Shown here: positions 7,568-15,230 of the stretch, one piece after another | How the letters are laid out: each line of letters opens with the position of its first letter | How positions within the stretch are numbered: position 1 is the first letter of the stretch | DNA from: an uncultured Bacteroidales bacterium | GTDB lineage: Bacteria; Bacteroidota; Bacteroidia; Bacteroidales; UBA4417 | Direction: 5' to 3' | Assembly: GCA_937965665.1 (NCBI GenBank) | Contig: CALCJE010000252.1 | Coordinates: 1-23,744, forward strand | Length of the DNA: 23,744 nucleotides | The notes under the pieces: model-generated | What the model saw: the letters and a program-made list of their open reading frames with translations, nothing else | Databases searched by the model: none | Told to the model about the DNA's origin: nothing | Program-made: the position numbers and the translations under genes

Positions 7568-10171
7568 TCAGGGCTTAATAATTTTCGACAACAGGGCCGG
7601 TACCTTCAGTAAATCGAAATCGTGTTCGTAAACAAGGTATTTGTCGTGCCAATCGGGGGTAAATTTCTCCTTATACTCGCGCAGCCCTTTATAATGCGAA
7701 AACGATTTAATTTTTTCGTACGCATACTTTATGGAGCGTTCTGTGATATCTTCGGGGATATCAATGCCACTGAGCGGTGCAAACCCCAGGTTTACAAAAT
7801 GGATATTCTGTCTTTTAAAATAATTGAACAGCTCAATGATCATGAAGTCCATTACGCCATTCGGGGCATCGCTGGTTTTGCGGATCAGGTCGTAGGTGCC
7901 TTCGTCGGGCGCATAATCGGGGATGATATTCAGGAAAGCAATTACTTTTTCTTCGGCATTTTCCACCACAATTACGGTTTGGTTTTTAATTTCATCCCAG
8001 TTAAACATGCCCTGCGAGAATACCAGTTCTTGTCGCTCGGTTTCCAGCAGCCATTCGTCGCTCACGGCTTTCAGTTTTTGTAAAAGCCCTTCGCGGAGCG
8101 GTGGATCTATTACCCGGGCAGTGAAGCCTCGTTCCGTTACCTTATTGAGTGCATTACGCATACTTTTTTTATCGCCGCCCGACAAGCTGAACCGGGTAAT
8201 ATCAACCACGGCCTCCTGCCCGATGTAAAGACTTTTCTTTCCAAGGCTTTTGTATACCTCCAGACTTTCAGCGGGCACCCGGTACGAGATACTTTTCAGC
8301 CCGTTGTCCCTGCAAAATCTATCGAATTCCTGCAGGATGCCGGCCATGGCGGTATCGTTTTCAGCCACCGGGTTTTCGAGGATGACGGCGAAATTTCCCG
8401 AAACACGGTAGCTGATAAAAGCATTGCCAGCCTGGTTAAAAAACAACAGCTTGTCGCGGTACATTTTAAAGTAATCCATGGCCGAAACCCCATATTGTTT
8501 TGCCAGCATACCGGCTTTATCCAACTCAGCCTGCTGCGGCTCGGGTTTCCAAACATAGGGTGCTATCAGCGTGTAAACCAGGAATCCCATCGAAATGAAA
8601 CCGCTGATCTGAATGGTATCAATAAAATACCGGGTGAATTTGCCTGCAGGTATCAGATCCGGGCTTCCAACAAGTAAAAAGTTTAGAAGAGTATATTTTA
8701 CAGACTGTACCAGGCTGAAATTGATATTGAAATACCTGATATCGAGAAAATAAAAACCCACCACTCCGAAGATTATGACCGCCGCCATGCTGATTAGCGC
8801 GGTTTGTATGCCGATGCCGCGCAGGCGGGGATTGCTGCGTACAACGTATTCGCTGCGGGTTGAGAAAAGCGAAAGCATAACCACCAGGGCAATGATAGCT
8901 TCCTCGTAATCAATGGCTTTGGTAAGATGCCCAACCAGTGAACCCACGCTCAGCAGCAGGGCAAACCACCATGCCGACCGTAGTCCTTTAAGCATGAAAG
9001 CCGCCGTAACCAGCAGGAGCATACCGCTGGCGAGGATAAAATAATTGGATGCATGAATGGCTTCGGTAGGCAGGTAATTTCTTAACACATGCATACGTTC
9101 CGAAATTGCCGGCGTAAGCACCGAGATAATATTTACCACTCCCAGCAAAAACAACAGTGCAGCAGGCATAATCCGCATGAGCAGCTTGTTGGCTTTCGAA
9201 ATAAAAGCAAGCAACCCGGCCAGCAAAGGCAACCAGAATTCGAAAAACCGGTACATGGCAGTAATTGAAATGGCTTCTACCATGTTAAATCCAAACCGGG
9301 AGAGCACAAAACCCAGCGAAAATTCAACAGCTCCCAGTCCACGCATAAATGGCGATATGATCATAAATACCACCGAGATAATATACCCCGATGCACATGC
9401 CAGCAGGCTGATCTCCATTCCTAGGGCCCGGGCAGCAATATACAGGTGAAATATGCCCCAGCATTCAATCAGCAGGCTGTAAATCAGGCATTCGAACAGT
9501 TGTTTTCTTTTAATAAGGCCATTATCAATATCGCCAACATACACCTCTATGGAAGGAAAGAATCGCTGTATAAAGTGATATACCGAACCTTTGCGGGTAA
9601 TGTTACGGAAAACCAGGAATAGCCCGGCCAGCAAAAGCAGTACCGAAACCAGTGCCATCCACTCGTCGCCATTTACATTATGGGTTGTGAGCCCATACAC
9701 AAATACAGGAATGGCAACCACAACCACCGAAACAATGCCGACAAATCCATACAAAGTGCTGGCAAAATGAATCTTGGTTTTCGAGATGCCTTTTTTCTCA
9801 ATTTCATCGGTAAAAAATGCCAGCGACGAAACCCCGCCGGCCGGCAGAAATACCGATATGAAATTGCGTTTCAGAAACAGCATCAGTCCGTCCCTGAGTG
9901 AGATTTTTTCACCCAAAGCCGCAAATGCCGACCGGTACATAAAACTGTGGTTGAATATATATAAGCCGGTTACAATTACACCGGCCAAAACAAAGGCTGG
10001 CAGCGCCCCCGAAAGCTCTGAAGTAACTTTTGATATTTCAGATCGTTCGTGGTAAAAAAACCAGATTCCCAGGCCAATAAATAACGATGAAAGTAAAAAC
10101 TGCAAAATTATTTTCCGCTGTTCCGAGAGTACGGTGAGCGTCTTTTCGATATGAAGTGAAAATGGTTTCAT
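7568..10171 (-). CDS. mprF: MprF: phosphatidylglycerol aminoacyltransferase/flippase
   Basis: The 867-residue protein has the full two-part MprF architecture. Residues about 20-540 are a multi-span flippase region including the conserved NFISVFLPAGGVSSLAFF segment (103-120) and ISPFMRGLGAVEFSLG (272-287). Residues about 560-850 form the cytoplasmic synthase (DUF2156) with TYDLIRK...APNGVMDFMI (759-778), LGFAPLSGI (795-803) and the C-terminal KGLREYKEKFTPDW. The enzyme moves an amino acid, usually Lys or Ala, from aminoacyl-tRNA onto phosphatidylglycerol and flips the product outward, lowering surface negative charge. The amino acid used here cannot be told from sequence. It is followed by DUF998 and acvB-like genes and preceded, 62 bp upstream, by the polysaccharide fusion gene. 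Confidence 0.93.
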   Translation of the reverse strand: MKPFSLHIEKTLTVLSEQRKIILQFLLSSLFIGLGIWFFYHERSEISKVTSELSGALPAFVLAGVIVTGLYIFNHSFMYRSAFAALGEKISLRDGLMLFLKRNFISVFLPAGGVSSLAFFTDEIEKKGISKTKIHFASTLYGFVGIVSVVVVAIPVFVYGLTTHNVNGDEWMALVSVLLLLAGLFLVFRNITRKGSVYHFIQRFFPSIEVYVGDIDNGLIKRKQLFECLIYSLLIECWGIFHLYIAARALGMEISLLACASGYIISVVFMIISPFMRGLGAVEFSLGFVLSRFGFNMVEAISITAMYRFFEFWLPLLAGLLAFISKANKLLMRIMPAALLFLLGVVNIISVLTPAISERMHVLRNYLPTEAIHASNYFILASGMLLLVTAAFMLKGLRSAWWFALLLSVGSLVGHLTKAIDYEEAIIALVVMLSLFSTRSEYVVRSNPRLRGIGIQTALISMAAVIIFGVVGFYFLDIRYFNINFSLVQSVKYTLLNFLLVGSPDLIPAGKFTRYFIDTIQISGFISMGFLVYTLIAPYVWKPEPQQAELDKAGMLAKQYGVSAMDYFKMYRDKLLFFNQAGNAFISYRVSGNFAVILENPVAENDTAMAGILQEFDRFCRDNGLKSISYRVPAESLEVYKSLGKKSLYIGQEAVVDITRFSLSGGDKKSMRNALNKVTERGFTARVIDPPLREGLLQKLKAVSDEWLLETERQELVFSQGMFNWDEIKNQTVIVVENAEEKVIAFLNIIPDYAPDEGTYDLIRKTSDAPNGVMDFMIIELFNYFKRQNIHFVNLGFAPLSGIDIPEDITERSIKYAYEKIKSFSHYKGLREYKEKFTPDWHDKYLVYEHDFDLLKVPALLSKIIKP

Positions 10172-10233
10172 CCTGCAAAATCTTAAAGTTTTTTATCTCG
10201 TTTGTTAATCAGGCACTTTGCTTTTGTGATACA

Positions 10234-13200
10234 CTAAATGGCCTCAACATTTCCTGTCCTTTTCAGTATGCCCCACGAAGCCAGTTCGCCTTTCAGCGCC
10301 CTCAGGTAGCCTTTTACCAGCACATACCAGAGCACCTGCCGGTAAAGGATACGTTGCAGGAAAAGGTTAAAGCCGTCGCGTATGGTGAACTTTTCCCCAT
10401 CAAATCTGAATGCCATGGCCGATATCAGCAGGTCGAGAAAATAATAGGCAAAATAGAGAACCAGCAGTATTTCGCCTTTGGGCAGGAAGAGCGAAACCAG
10501 CAAGGTAATATCAACCAATGGCGAAAGCAGAGGCAGGAAAAGCTGGAATAACAGCATATTGGGCAAGACCACCCAACCCAGGTTCGGGTGCTGGCGTACA
10601 AACATCTTGTCGTGGTGTTTCCAGAAGGTCTGCATGATGCCGAAAGTCCAGCGGAAGCGTTGTTTTACAAGCATATTCAGTGTTTCGGGTACTTCGGTAA
10701 AAGCAAGGGCTTCGTTACAGGTGCGTATTTTAAATCCGAGGCGTAACAAACGCAGGGTAAGGTCACAATCTTCGGCCAGGGTGTCGGTGGTAAACATTCC
10801 GGCTTTTTGCACTGCATCCCGCCTGAAAGCCCCGATAGCCCCGGGTACCACCATGATGGCATTAAGCTGGTCGAAAGCGCGTCGGTCGAAATTCTGGCTT
10901 GTAATGTATTCGATGTACTGCCACCGTGTAAGCAGGTTTTTACGATTTCCAACTTTTACATTTCCGGCCACGGCAGCAACCTGCGGATCTGTAAAATAAG
11001 CCACCATGAGCGAAACGGCATCGGGCTTCAGTACTGTATCAGCATCAATGCAAACCAGTATTTCGCCTGTGGCAAAACCAATGCCGTAATTCAGGGCTGA
11101 TGCTTTGCCACCATTGGGTTTTGAAAAGGCTTTTACTTTCGGATGGCTGCCATACTTTGACTGTATATTGGCAAAAGTGTTGTCCTTCGAGCCATCGTCA
11201 ACAAAAACAATTTCGAAATTGGGATAATCAATACGAAGCAGGTTCTCAACAGTTTTAGGCGCGGTAATTTCTTCGTTGTACCCTGGCACAATAATGCTCA
11301 CCATAGGTGCAAAACCTGCAGGAATCGCTTCTGCATTGCGGGCCGATTTTCTTTTTTGCCGGATGGCAAGCAGGGCCAGGCTCACAATTTTGAAAATGGA
11401 AAGCAACATGGCCAGGAAGAAAATGGCTGATATCACCCTGTTGAAATAATACCCGGCTCTGAATACGGCAGCATCAGCCGACTCCAGGTACCGGTTAAAC
11501 GAACCGTTAGCTACGGGCATCAGGTCGTTGCGGTTTTTGTGCATCAGCGAAGCCAGGCTTACAAACTGGTATCCATGCGACTTATAATACTCGATAATCC
11601 GGGGCAGGGCTTTAATGGTAGCCTCGCGGTTACCTCCTGCATCGTGCATCAGTATGATATTTCCAAGGTTTTGCTGTTTGATGGCGCGTGCTACAATGGT
11701 ATCAACCGATACACCCACCTGCCAGTCCTCGGGATCGATGGATGAGCCGATGGTGAGGTATCCTTCGGATTTGGCCGTGAATATTGGCCTGATCTGGTCA
11801 GGGTTGGTGGGCTCGGCATCAGTATTATAGGGTGGCCTGAAAAGCGTGGTTGCATGGCCGGTAATGCTTTCAATAATATATCCTGTAGAACGGAGCTCCA
11901 GTTTCAACCTGTCGTCGGAAGCCAGCTCCAGGTTGGGATGCAGAAAAGTGTGGTTACCTATTTCGTGCCCTTCGCGATAGATGCGCTGCATGAGTGGCAG
12001 GTTTTGTTCGGCATTTATTCCGGTTACAAAAAAGGCAGCAGGTACTTTATAATGATTCAGAATATCGAGAATCCGCGGGGTATATCTTTCATCCGGGCCA
12101 TCGTCGAAAGTCATTACCACCTGTTTAACCGTTTCCCCGGTTTTGTTAATTACATATCCTGTTGGCAGGCTCAGGTATTCCTCTTCCGAAATCAGTTTTT
12201 CTTTGTTGTCGACCTGTATGTTTATCTTACCCGGATTAGGTTCGGTAATGATGTTCAGTATTTCGCCGGCACCCTCATAGTCAACATTATAGGGCAATTG
12301 GTTCGAAGATAAAAAGTTGCTGTCAAAAGTTTTTTCACCCAGGGTTTTTGCAGAGAGATCCCTGTTGTAAAATTGCCACAACCGGTGATCTTCAGACCCT
12401 AAATACCAGATGGACACGCCGGAAGTTTCGAAATCGGCAGCAGCACGCATTGCATTAAAGCCGGTTGCAGCATCAGCAAAATACACCTGGTGAGGCTTAT
12501 CATTATCGTCGTAATAAGAATAGGAGAGGTTATAGGTATTGTTATCGAATTTAATTTTCCCCTCGCTTTCGAGTGCTGTCGATAGCGCTTCCTGGTAAGT
12601 AATATCCTCACCCATGTGGCCTTGTTGCCAGTCGTAACCAAAAGCAGCTATACACAAAACCACTTTATCCGAAGGTACCTTCCGGCAGAGCTCATCGAGG
12701 GCCGATTCAACCCAGTACTGGGCAGCAACCGGCCCGGCTTCGGTAGAAGCATTGTACTGATCGTATCCCATCAGGAAAAGGAAATCGTTGTACCTGGCCA
12801 GCTCCGCAACATTGTAGTCTTCGTTAAATGGTGCAATGTCCTGGGTTACCAGCAGATTTTTTGCATGCAATGCCTGGTAGAGCTCCCGCTGGAATGCAAT
12901 AATATTGGCATCGGTTTTTTCGGCATTCAGGTCCTCGAAATCGATGTTTATGCCATTAAAATTATATTTCTGCAATACAACCAGCACGCTGCTGATCAGC
13001 GTTGCCCGGCGTTGAGGCGACGATATGATGCGGTGTACATTGTCGCCATTCCATTTGTTGTTGAAATAATTGGACAGCATGGGAACAATGGCAACATGGT
13101 TTCGTCGCATAATATCGAGTGCCGAACTATCAATGTCAGTTGCAACTACATCAGCTGAATCCTGAACAAACAGCCATTCGGGAAGCACCATATTGAGCTT

Positions 13201-13599
13201 CGAAGCATTTTGCCTGAGCGAATATTTTGACTGTATGTCCCAGTTTACGTAAAAACCAGCCCTGATGGGCCCTATCTTTTTAACTTCGCCCGGCAGGGTT
13301 TTATCTTTTTTATAAAACTCATGACCAGTATGCGTTCTGGCTTCTTTTGCCAGTTTCATAAAATGAGCCGTTTCCCTTGTGGTGATGTCGGCAGTTGCAA
13401 ATTTTTTACTCTCCTGCTGGCTCAGTGCCAGGTTCTCGCGCAGGGTGGGCAATTTAAAAACCTGTTTGTGGAAAAGTGAAATTAAGATTGAGGCAATGCC
13501 CGCAAGGATCAGTACTGCCAGAATTTTTACAACCCACAGAAATCGTTTCCACCGCGACGAACTGTCTGAATAAAATACCGGGCTGGTAGTTGTATTCAT
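10234..13599 (-). CDS. GH18-like / NodB deacetylase / GT2 synthase fusion, exopolysaccharide assembly
   Basis: The 1121-residue protein joins three enzyme modules. After a membrane anchor (about 19-42) comes a GH18-type domain (110-430) with the motif NGINIDFED at 215-223, where the first two Asp of the chitinase DGxDxDxE are Asn but the acid Glu is kept. A NodB deacetylase follows (about 490-690): TFDDGPD (497-503), GNHTFLHP (548-555), RPPY (588-591), LMHD. After a second membrane segment (720-745), a GT2 synthase carries SIIVPGYNEE (768), VDDGS (800-804), DAD (852-854), AEDCD and QRFRW (980-984), then C-terminal membrane helices. This combines PgaB-like and PgaC-like activities, so a beta-1,4 or beta-1,6 GlcNAc polymer is the likely product. 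The upstream frame begins with TTG at 13638; the ATG at 13599 is preferred. Confidence 0.92.
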   Translation of the reverse strand: MNTTTSPVFYSDSSSRWKRFLWVVKILAVLILAGIASILISLFHKQVFKLPTLRENLALSQQESKKFATADITTRETAHFMKLAKEARTHTGHEFYKKDKTLPGEVKKIGPIRAGFYVNWDIQSKYSLRQNASKLNMVLPEWLFVQDSADVVATDIDSSALDIMRRNHVAIVPMLSNYFNNKWNGDNVHRIISSPQRRATLISSVLVVLQKYNFNGINIDFEDLNAEKTDANIIAFQRELYQALHAKNLLVTQDIAPFNEDYNVAELARYNDFLFLMGYDQYNASTEAGPVAAQYWVESALDELCRKVPSDKVVLCIAAFGYDWQQGHMGEDITYQEALSTALESEGKIKFDNNTYNLSYSYYDDNDKPHQVYFADAATGFNAMRAAADFETSGVSIWYLGSEDHRLWQFYNRDLSAKTLGEKTFDSNFLSSNQLPYNVDYEGAGEILNIITEPNPGKINIQVDNKEKLISEEEYLSLPTGYVINKTGETVKQVVMTFDDGPDERYTPRILDILNHYKVPAAFFVTGINAEQNLPLMQRIYREGHEIGNHTFLHPNLELASDDRLKLELRSTGYIIESITGHATTLFRPPYNTDAEPTNPDQIRPIFTAKSEGYLTIGSSIDPEDWQVGVSVDTIVARAIKQQNLGNIILMHDAGGNREATIKALPRIIEYYKSHGYQFVSLASLMHKNRNDLMPVANGSFNRYLESADAAVFRAGYYFNRVISAIFFLAMLLSIFKIVSLALLAIRQKRKSARNAEAIPAGFAPMVSIIVPGYNEEITAPKTVENLLRIDYPNFEIVFVDDGSKDNTFANIQSKYGSHPKVKAFSKPNGGKASALNYGIGFATGEILVCIDADTVLKPDAVSLMVAYFTDPQVAAVAGNVKVGNRKNLLTRWQYIEYITSQNFDRRAFDQLNAIMVVPGAIGAFRRDAVQKAGMFTTDTLAEDCDLTLRLLRLGFKIRTCNEALAFTEVPETLNMLVKQRFRWTFGIMQTFWKHHDKMFVRQHPNLGWVVLPNMLLFQLFLPLLSPLVDITLLVSLFLPKGEILLVLYFAYYFLDLLISAMAFRFDGEKFTIRDGFNLFLQRILYRQVLWYVLVKGYLRALKGELASWGILKRTGNVEAI

Positions 13600-13635
13600 A
13601 ATAAATGTTTTTAAAAGATCATCAAATGGGTTTTG

Positions 13636-13664
13636 CAAATGTGCAACGGCAGTTTAACTCACAA
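13636..13664 (-). promoter_or_regulatory. Degenerate promoter candidate for the polysaccharide-mprF block
   Basis: On the minus strand CACATTTG (13643-13636) differs from TAnnTTTG at one base, and a TTG (13664-13662) lies 18 nt upstream. Transcription would begin near 13630, just 30 nt before the ATG at 13599, which also argues against the TTG start at 13638. No better element is present. Confidence 0.25.
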
Positions 13665-13808
13665 TTCGTACCATTGTTATACCTGCCAGGGTTAAAAAAT
13701 CTTAAATTGGATAATGGTTGCTATTGGAGATATGTGATATAAGATGACAGGAAAACCGGATTGCCTGTTAAAAATAATAAAAATAGTAAATTTTATGCAG
13801 TAAAGCAC

Positions 13809-13816
13809 TACTTTTG
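13809..13816 (+). promoter_or_regulatory. -7 promoter element of the Mg2+ transport operon
   Basis: TACTTTTG is a perfect TAnnTTTG in the divergent region. Transcription would begin near 13823, leaving a leader of roughly 125 nt before the first structural gene. No TTG is found at the expected -33 spacing, so activation by a regulator is possible. Confidence 0.5.
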
Positions 13817-13846
13817 CACCGCAATTCTAAAAGAAGTCAAAATCAC

Positions 13847-13885
13847 ATGGACGAAGGCCCTGATTTATACCGATTATTCACCTGA
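13847..13885 (+). CDS. Putative 12-codon leader peptide
   Basis: ATG GAC GAA GGC CCT ... ACC TGA encodes MDEGPDLYRLFT. It begins about 24 nt after the predicted transcription start. Acidic residues directly after Met followed by Pro-Asp resemble the enterobacterial MgtL leader peptide (MEPDPTPLPRR...), in which such residues make ribosomes fall off or stall when Mg2+ is low, switching on mgtA. The stop codon lies just before the CCGGGGAG arm of the downstream hairpin, so a ribosome finishing the peptide would cover that arm. Upstream there is only a weak purine stretch (AAGAAG), not a strong Shine-Dalgarno. A 12-codon ORF can occur by chance; location and composition are the case for it. Confidence 0.4.
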   Translation: MDEGPDLYRLFT

Positions 13886-13934
13886 TCCGGGGAGCCGCCT
13901 GCTGATTTTCAGTGTCCTCCCGGGGTTATAATAC

Positions 13935-13940
13935 GGAGGA
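13935..13940 (+). promoter_or_regulatory. Strong Shine-Dalgarno of the PRC/MgtE-N/CBS gene
   Basis: GGAGGA lies about 6-7 nt before the ATG at 13947. Strong sites of this kind are uncommon in Bacteroidota and absent from most other genes here. It is exactly complementary to TCCTCC at 13915-13920, so it can be hidden by a hairpin. Confidence 0.7.
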
Positions 13941-13946
13941 TGCTTC

Positions 13947-15212
13947 ATGACAGCATTAACAACATTTTATTTAAGCCAGGTTCTGGGTAAGAAAATCTAC
14001 ACCCGGGAAAACGAAGTTATTGGCCAGGTTCTCGATCTGCTGGTTTATACTGACCCATCTTCGACCGGTGAACCTGTAAGGCCGGTAGTGGTTGCCGTTA
14101 AAACAGGCAGTCGCTCACATCCTGTTTACTATAACTTCAGTAATTTTGTTATTGGCCGGCAGAAAGAAATCAAAATTCAATGTTCAAAAAAACAATATGT
14201 CGAAGATGAAGATCTGAGCCGGTATGTTCCGTTAAAAGAAAACATCCTCGACCAGCAGATTGTCGACCTGAATGGCCGTAAACTGGTACGTGTAAATGAT
14301 ATTCGCCTGGCCTCGCTCCCCAGCGGCACCTATGTAATAGCCGTTGATGTTGGAGCCGAAGGCCTGTTACGCAGACTCGGAATTGCCAACACCGTGAAAC
14401 GCATTGCTTCCGTTGCCGGTTTGCCGGTTCCTTCAAAATTTATTTTGTGGGATGAAGTTGATACCCTTGATACCGCCAACCTGAATATAAAGCTTGGTAA
14501 GCCGCTTACAAAGCTGCAGATGCTTCATCCCTCCGACCTTGCCGATATTATTGAGGAAATGGGCCGCAACAGCCGTACTTCGGTGTTCAATAACCTCGAC
14601 GAAGAACAAGCTGCCGATGTACTCGAGGAAATGGATCCCAAGCTCCAGGTTGATGTTATCGAAAGCCTTTCGCTGGCTAAAGCCGCCGATCTGCTCGAGA
14701 AAATGCCGGCCGACGAAGCTGCCGATATTATCGACCTGCTCGAAAACGACAAAGCTGAGTCACTGCTCAACGAAATGGATGCCGAAACCTCAACCGAGGT
14801 GCGCGAACTCCTCGAATACTCCAGTCAACTGGTAGGCAGTATTATGAATACCGATTTTATCTCGTTTCACGAAAATGAAACCGTGGGACAGGCGCTGGCT
14901 ACCATACGCGAAACCCAACCCGAAGAGCCTTTGCTTTATAACCTTTTCGTGGTTACAAACAACGGGAAACTTAAAGCAACCGTTTCGTTGCGTAACCTGG
15001 TGATCTCGGAGCCTGCCGTGGTTCTGAAAGATATCATGCGCACCAACCCGGTATCGGTTCAGGATAACGATAAGCTGGATTCGCTTGCCGAAATTGTTTC
15101 GAAATACAACCTGCTGGCGGTTCCGGTTGTGAATAAAAACGAGGTACTCGAAGGTATGGTAGTAATTGATGATATTGTTGACGACTTGCTGGGAGCCAGG
15201 AAAACCAGGTAA
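13947..15212 (+). CDS. Soluble PRC-barrel / MgtE-N / tandem-CBS protein, probable Mg2+ sensor for the adjacent transporter
   Basis: This 421-residue protein has no membrane helix. Two PRC-barrel-like modules lie at about 1-85 (VLGKKIYTRENEVIGQVLDLLV) and 100-180 (ILDQQIVDLNGRKLVRVNDI). Residues about 193-295 form an MgtE N-domain-like helical superhelix with acidic repeats (HPSDLADIIEEM, DEEQAADVLEEMDP, PADEAADIIDLLEND). Two CBS motifs follow (about 297-355 and 360-416). In MgtE channels the N and CBS domains bind Mg2+ and gate the pore; here the pore domain is missing and the next gene, 18 bp on, is an NRAMP-related transporter. The natural reading is a detached Mg2+-sensing regulator of that transporter. 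Direct contact is inferred. Confidence 0.88.
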   Translation: MTALTTFYLSQVLGKKIYTRENEVIGQVLDLLVYTDPSSTGEPVRPVVVAVKTGSRSHPVYYNFSNFVIGRQKEIKIQCSKKQYVEDEDLSRYVPLKENILDQQIVDLNGRKLVRVNDIRLASLPSGTYVIAVDVGAEGLLRRLGIANTVKRIASVAGLPVPSKFILWDEVDTLDTANLNIKLGKPLTKLQMLHPSDLADIIEEMGRNSRTSVFNNLDEEQAADVLEEMDPKLQVDVIESLSLAKAADLLEKMPADEAADIIDLLENDKAESLLNEMDAETSTEVRELLEYSSQLVGSIMNTDFISFHENETVGQALATIRETQPEEPLLYNLFVVTNNGKLKATVSLRNLVISEPAVVLKDIMRTNPVSVQDNDKLDSLAEIVSKYNLLAVPVVNKNEVLEGMVVIDDIVDDLLGARKTR

Positions 15213-15217
15213 TTATT

Positions 15218-15225
15218 GGAGGGAG
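15218..15225 (+). promoter_or_regulatory. Shine-Dalgarno deciding the transporter start
   Basis: GGAGGGAG lies 5 nt before the ATG at 15231. This makes the ATG the start, not the in-frame TTG at 15216 that overlaps the site. Both genes of this operon have strong sites, unlike their neighbours. Confidence 0.7.
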
Positions 15226-15230
15226 AATTG

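Larger units (their letters stand above)
13823..13946 (+). promoter_or_regulatory. Structured mRNA leader with competing hairpins, candidate Mg2+-responsive attenuator
   Basis: Three pairings can be drawn by hand. Hairpin A joins GGCCCU (13856-13861) to GGGGAGCC (13889-13896) with a bulged A93 (13893). Hairpin B joins CCGGG (13887-13891) to CCCGG (13919-13923), extendable by a G-U pair. Hairpin C joins TCCTCC (13915-13920) perfectly to GGAGGA (13935-13940), the Shine-Dalgarno of the next gene. A and B share the GGGG run and B and C share the CCTCC run, so A allows C (ribosome site hidden) and B excludes C (site free). A small stable stem CTGA/TCAG (13902-13912) lies between. A 12-codon ORF (13847-13885) overlaps the 5' arm of A. 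I do not recognise a known riboswitch class such as M-box or yybP-ykoY. Confidence 0.5.

Noticed and set aside
10172..10233. Independent promoter for mprF
   Set aside because: No TAnnTTTG with a -33 element is present on the minus strand in the 62-bp gap; the closest match has two mismatches.
13823..13946. Known Mg2+ or Mn2+ riboswitch (M-box, yybP-ykoY, NiCo)
   Set aside because: The conserved cores I know for these classes are not present; GGGGAG alone is not enough. Recorded as an unassigned leader.
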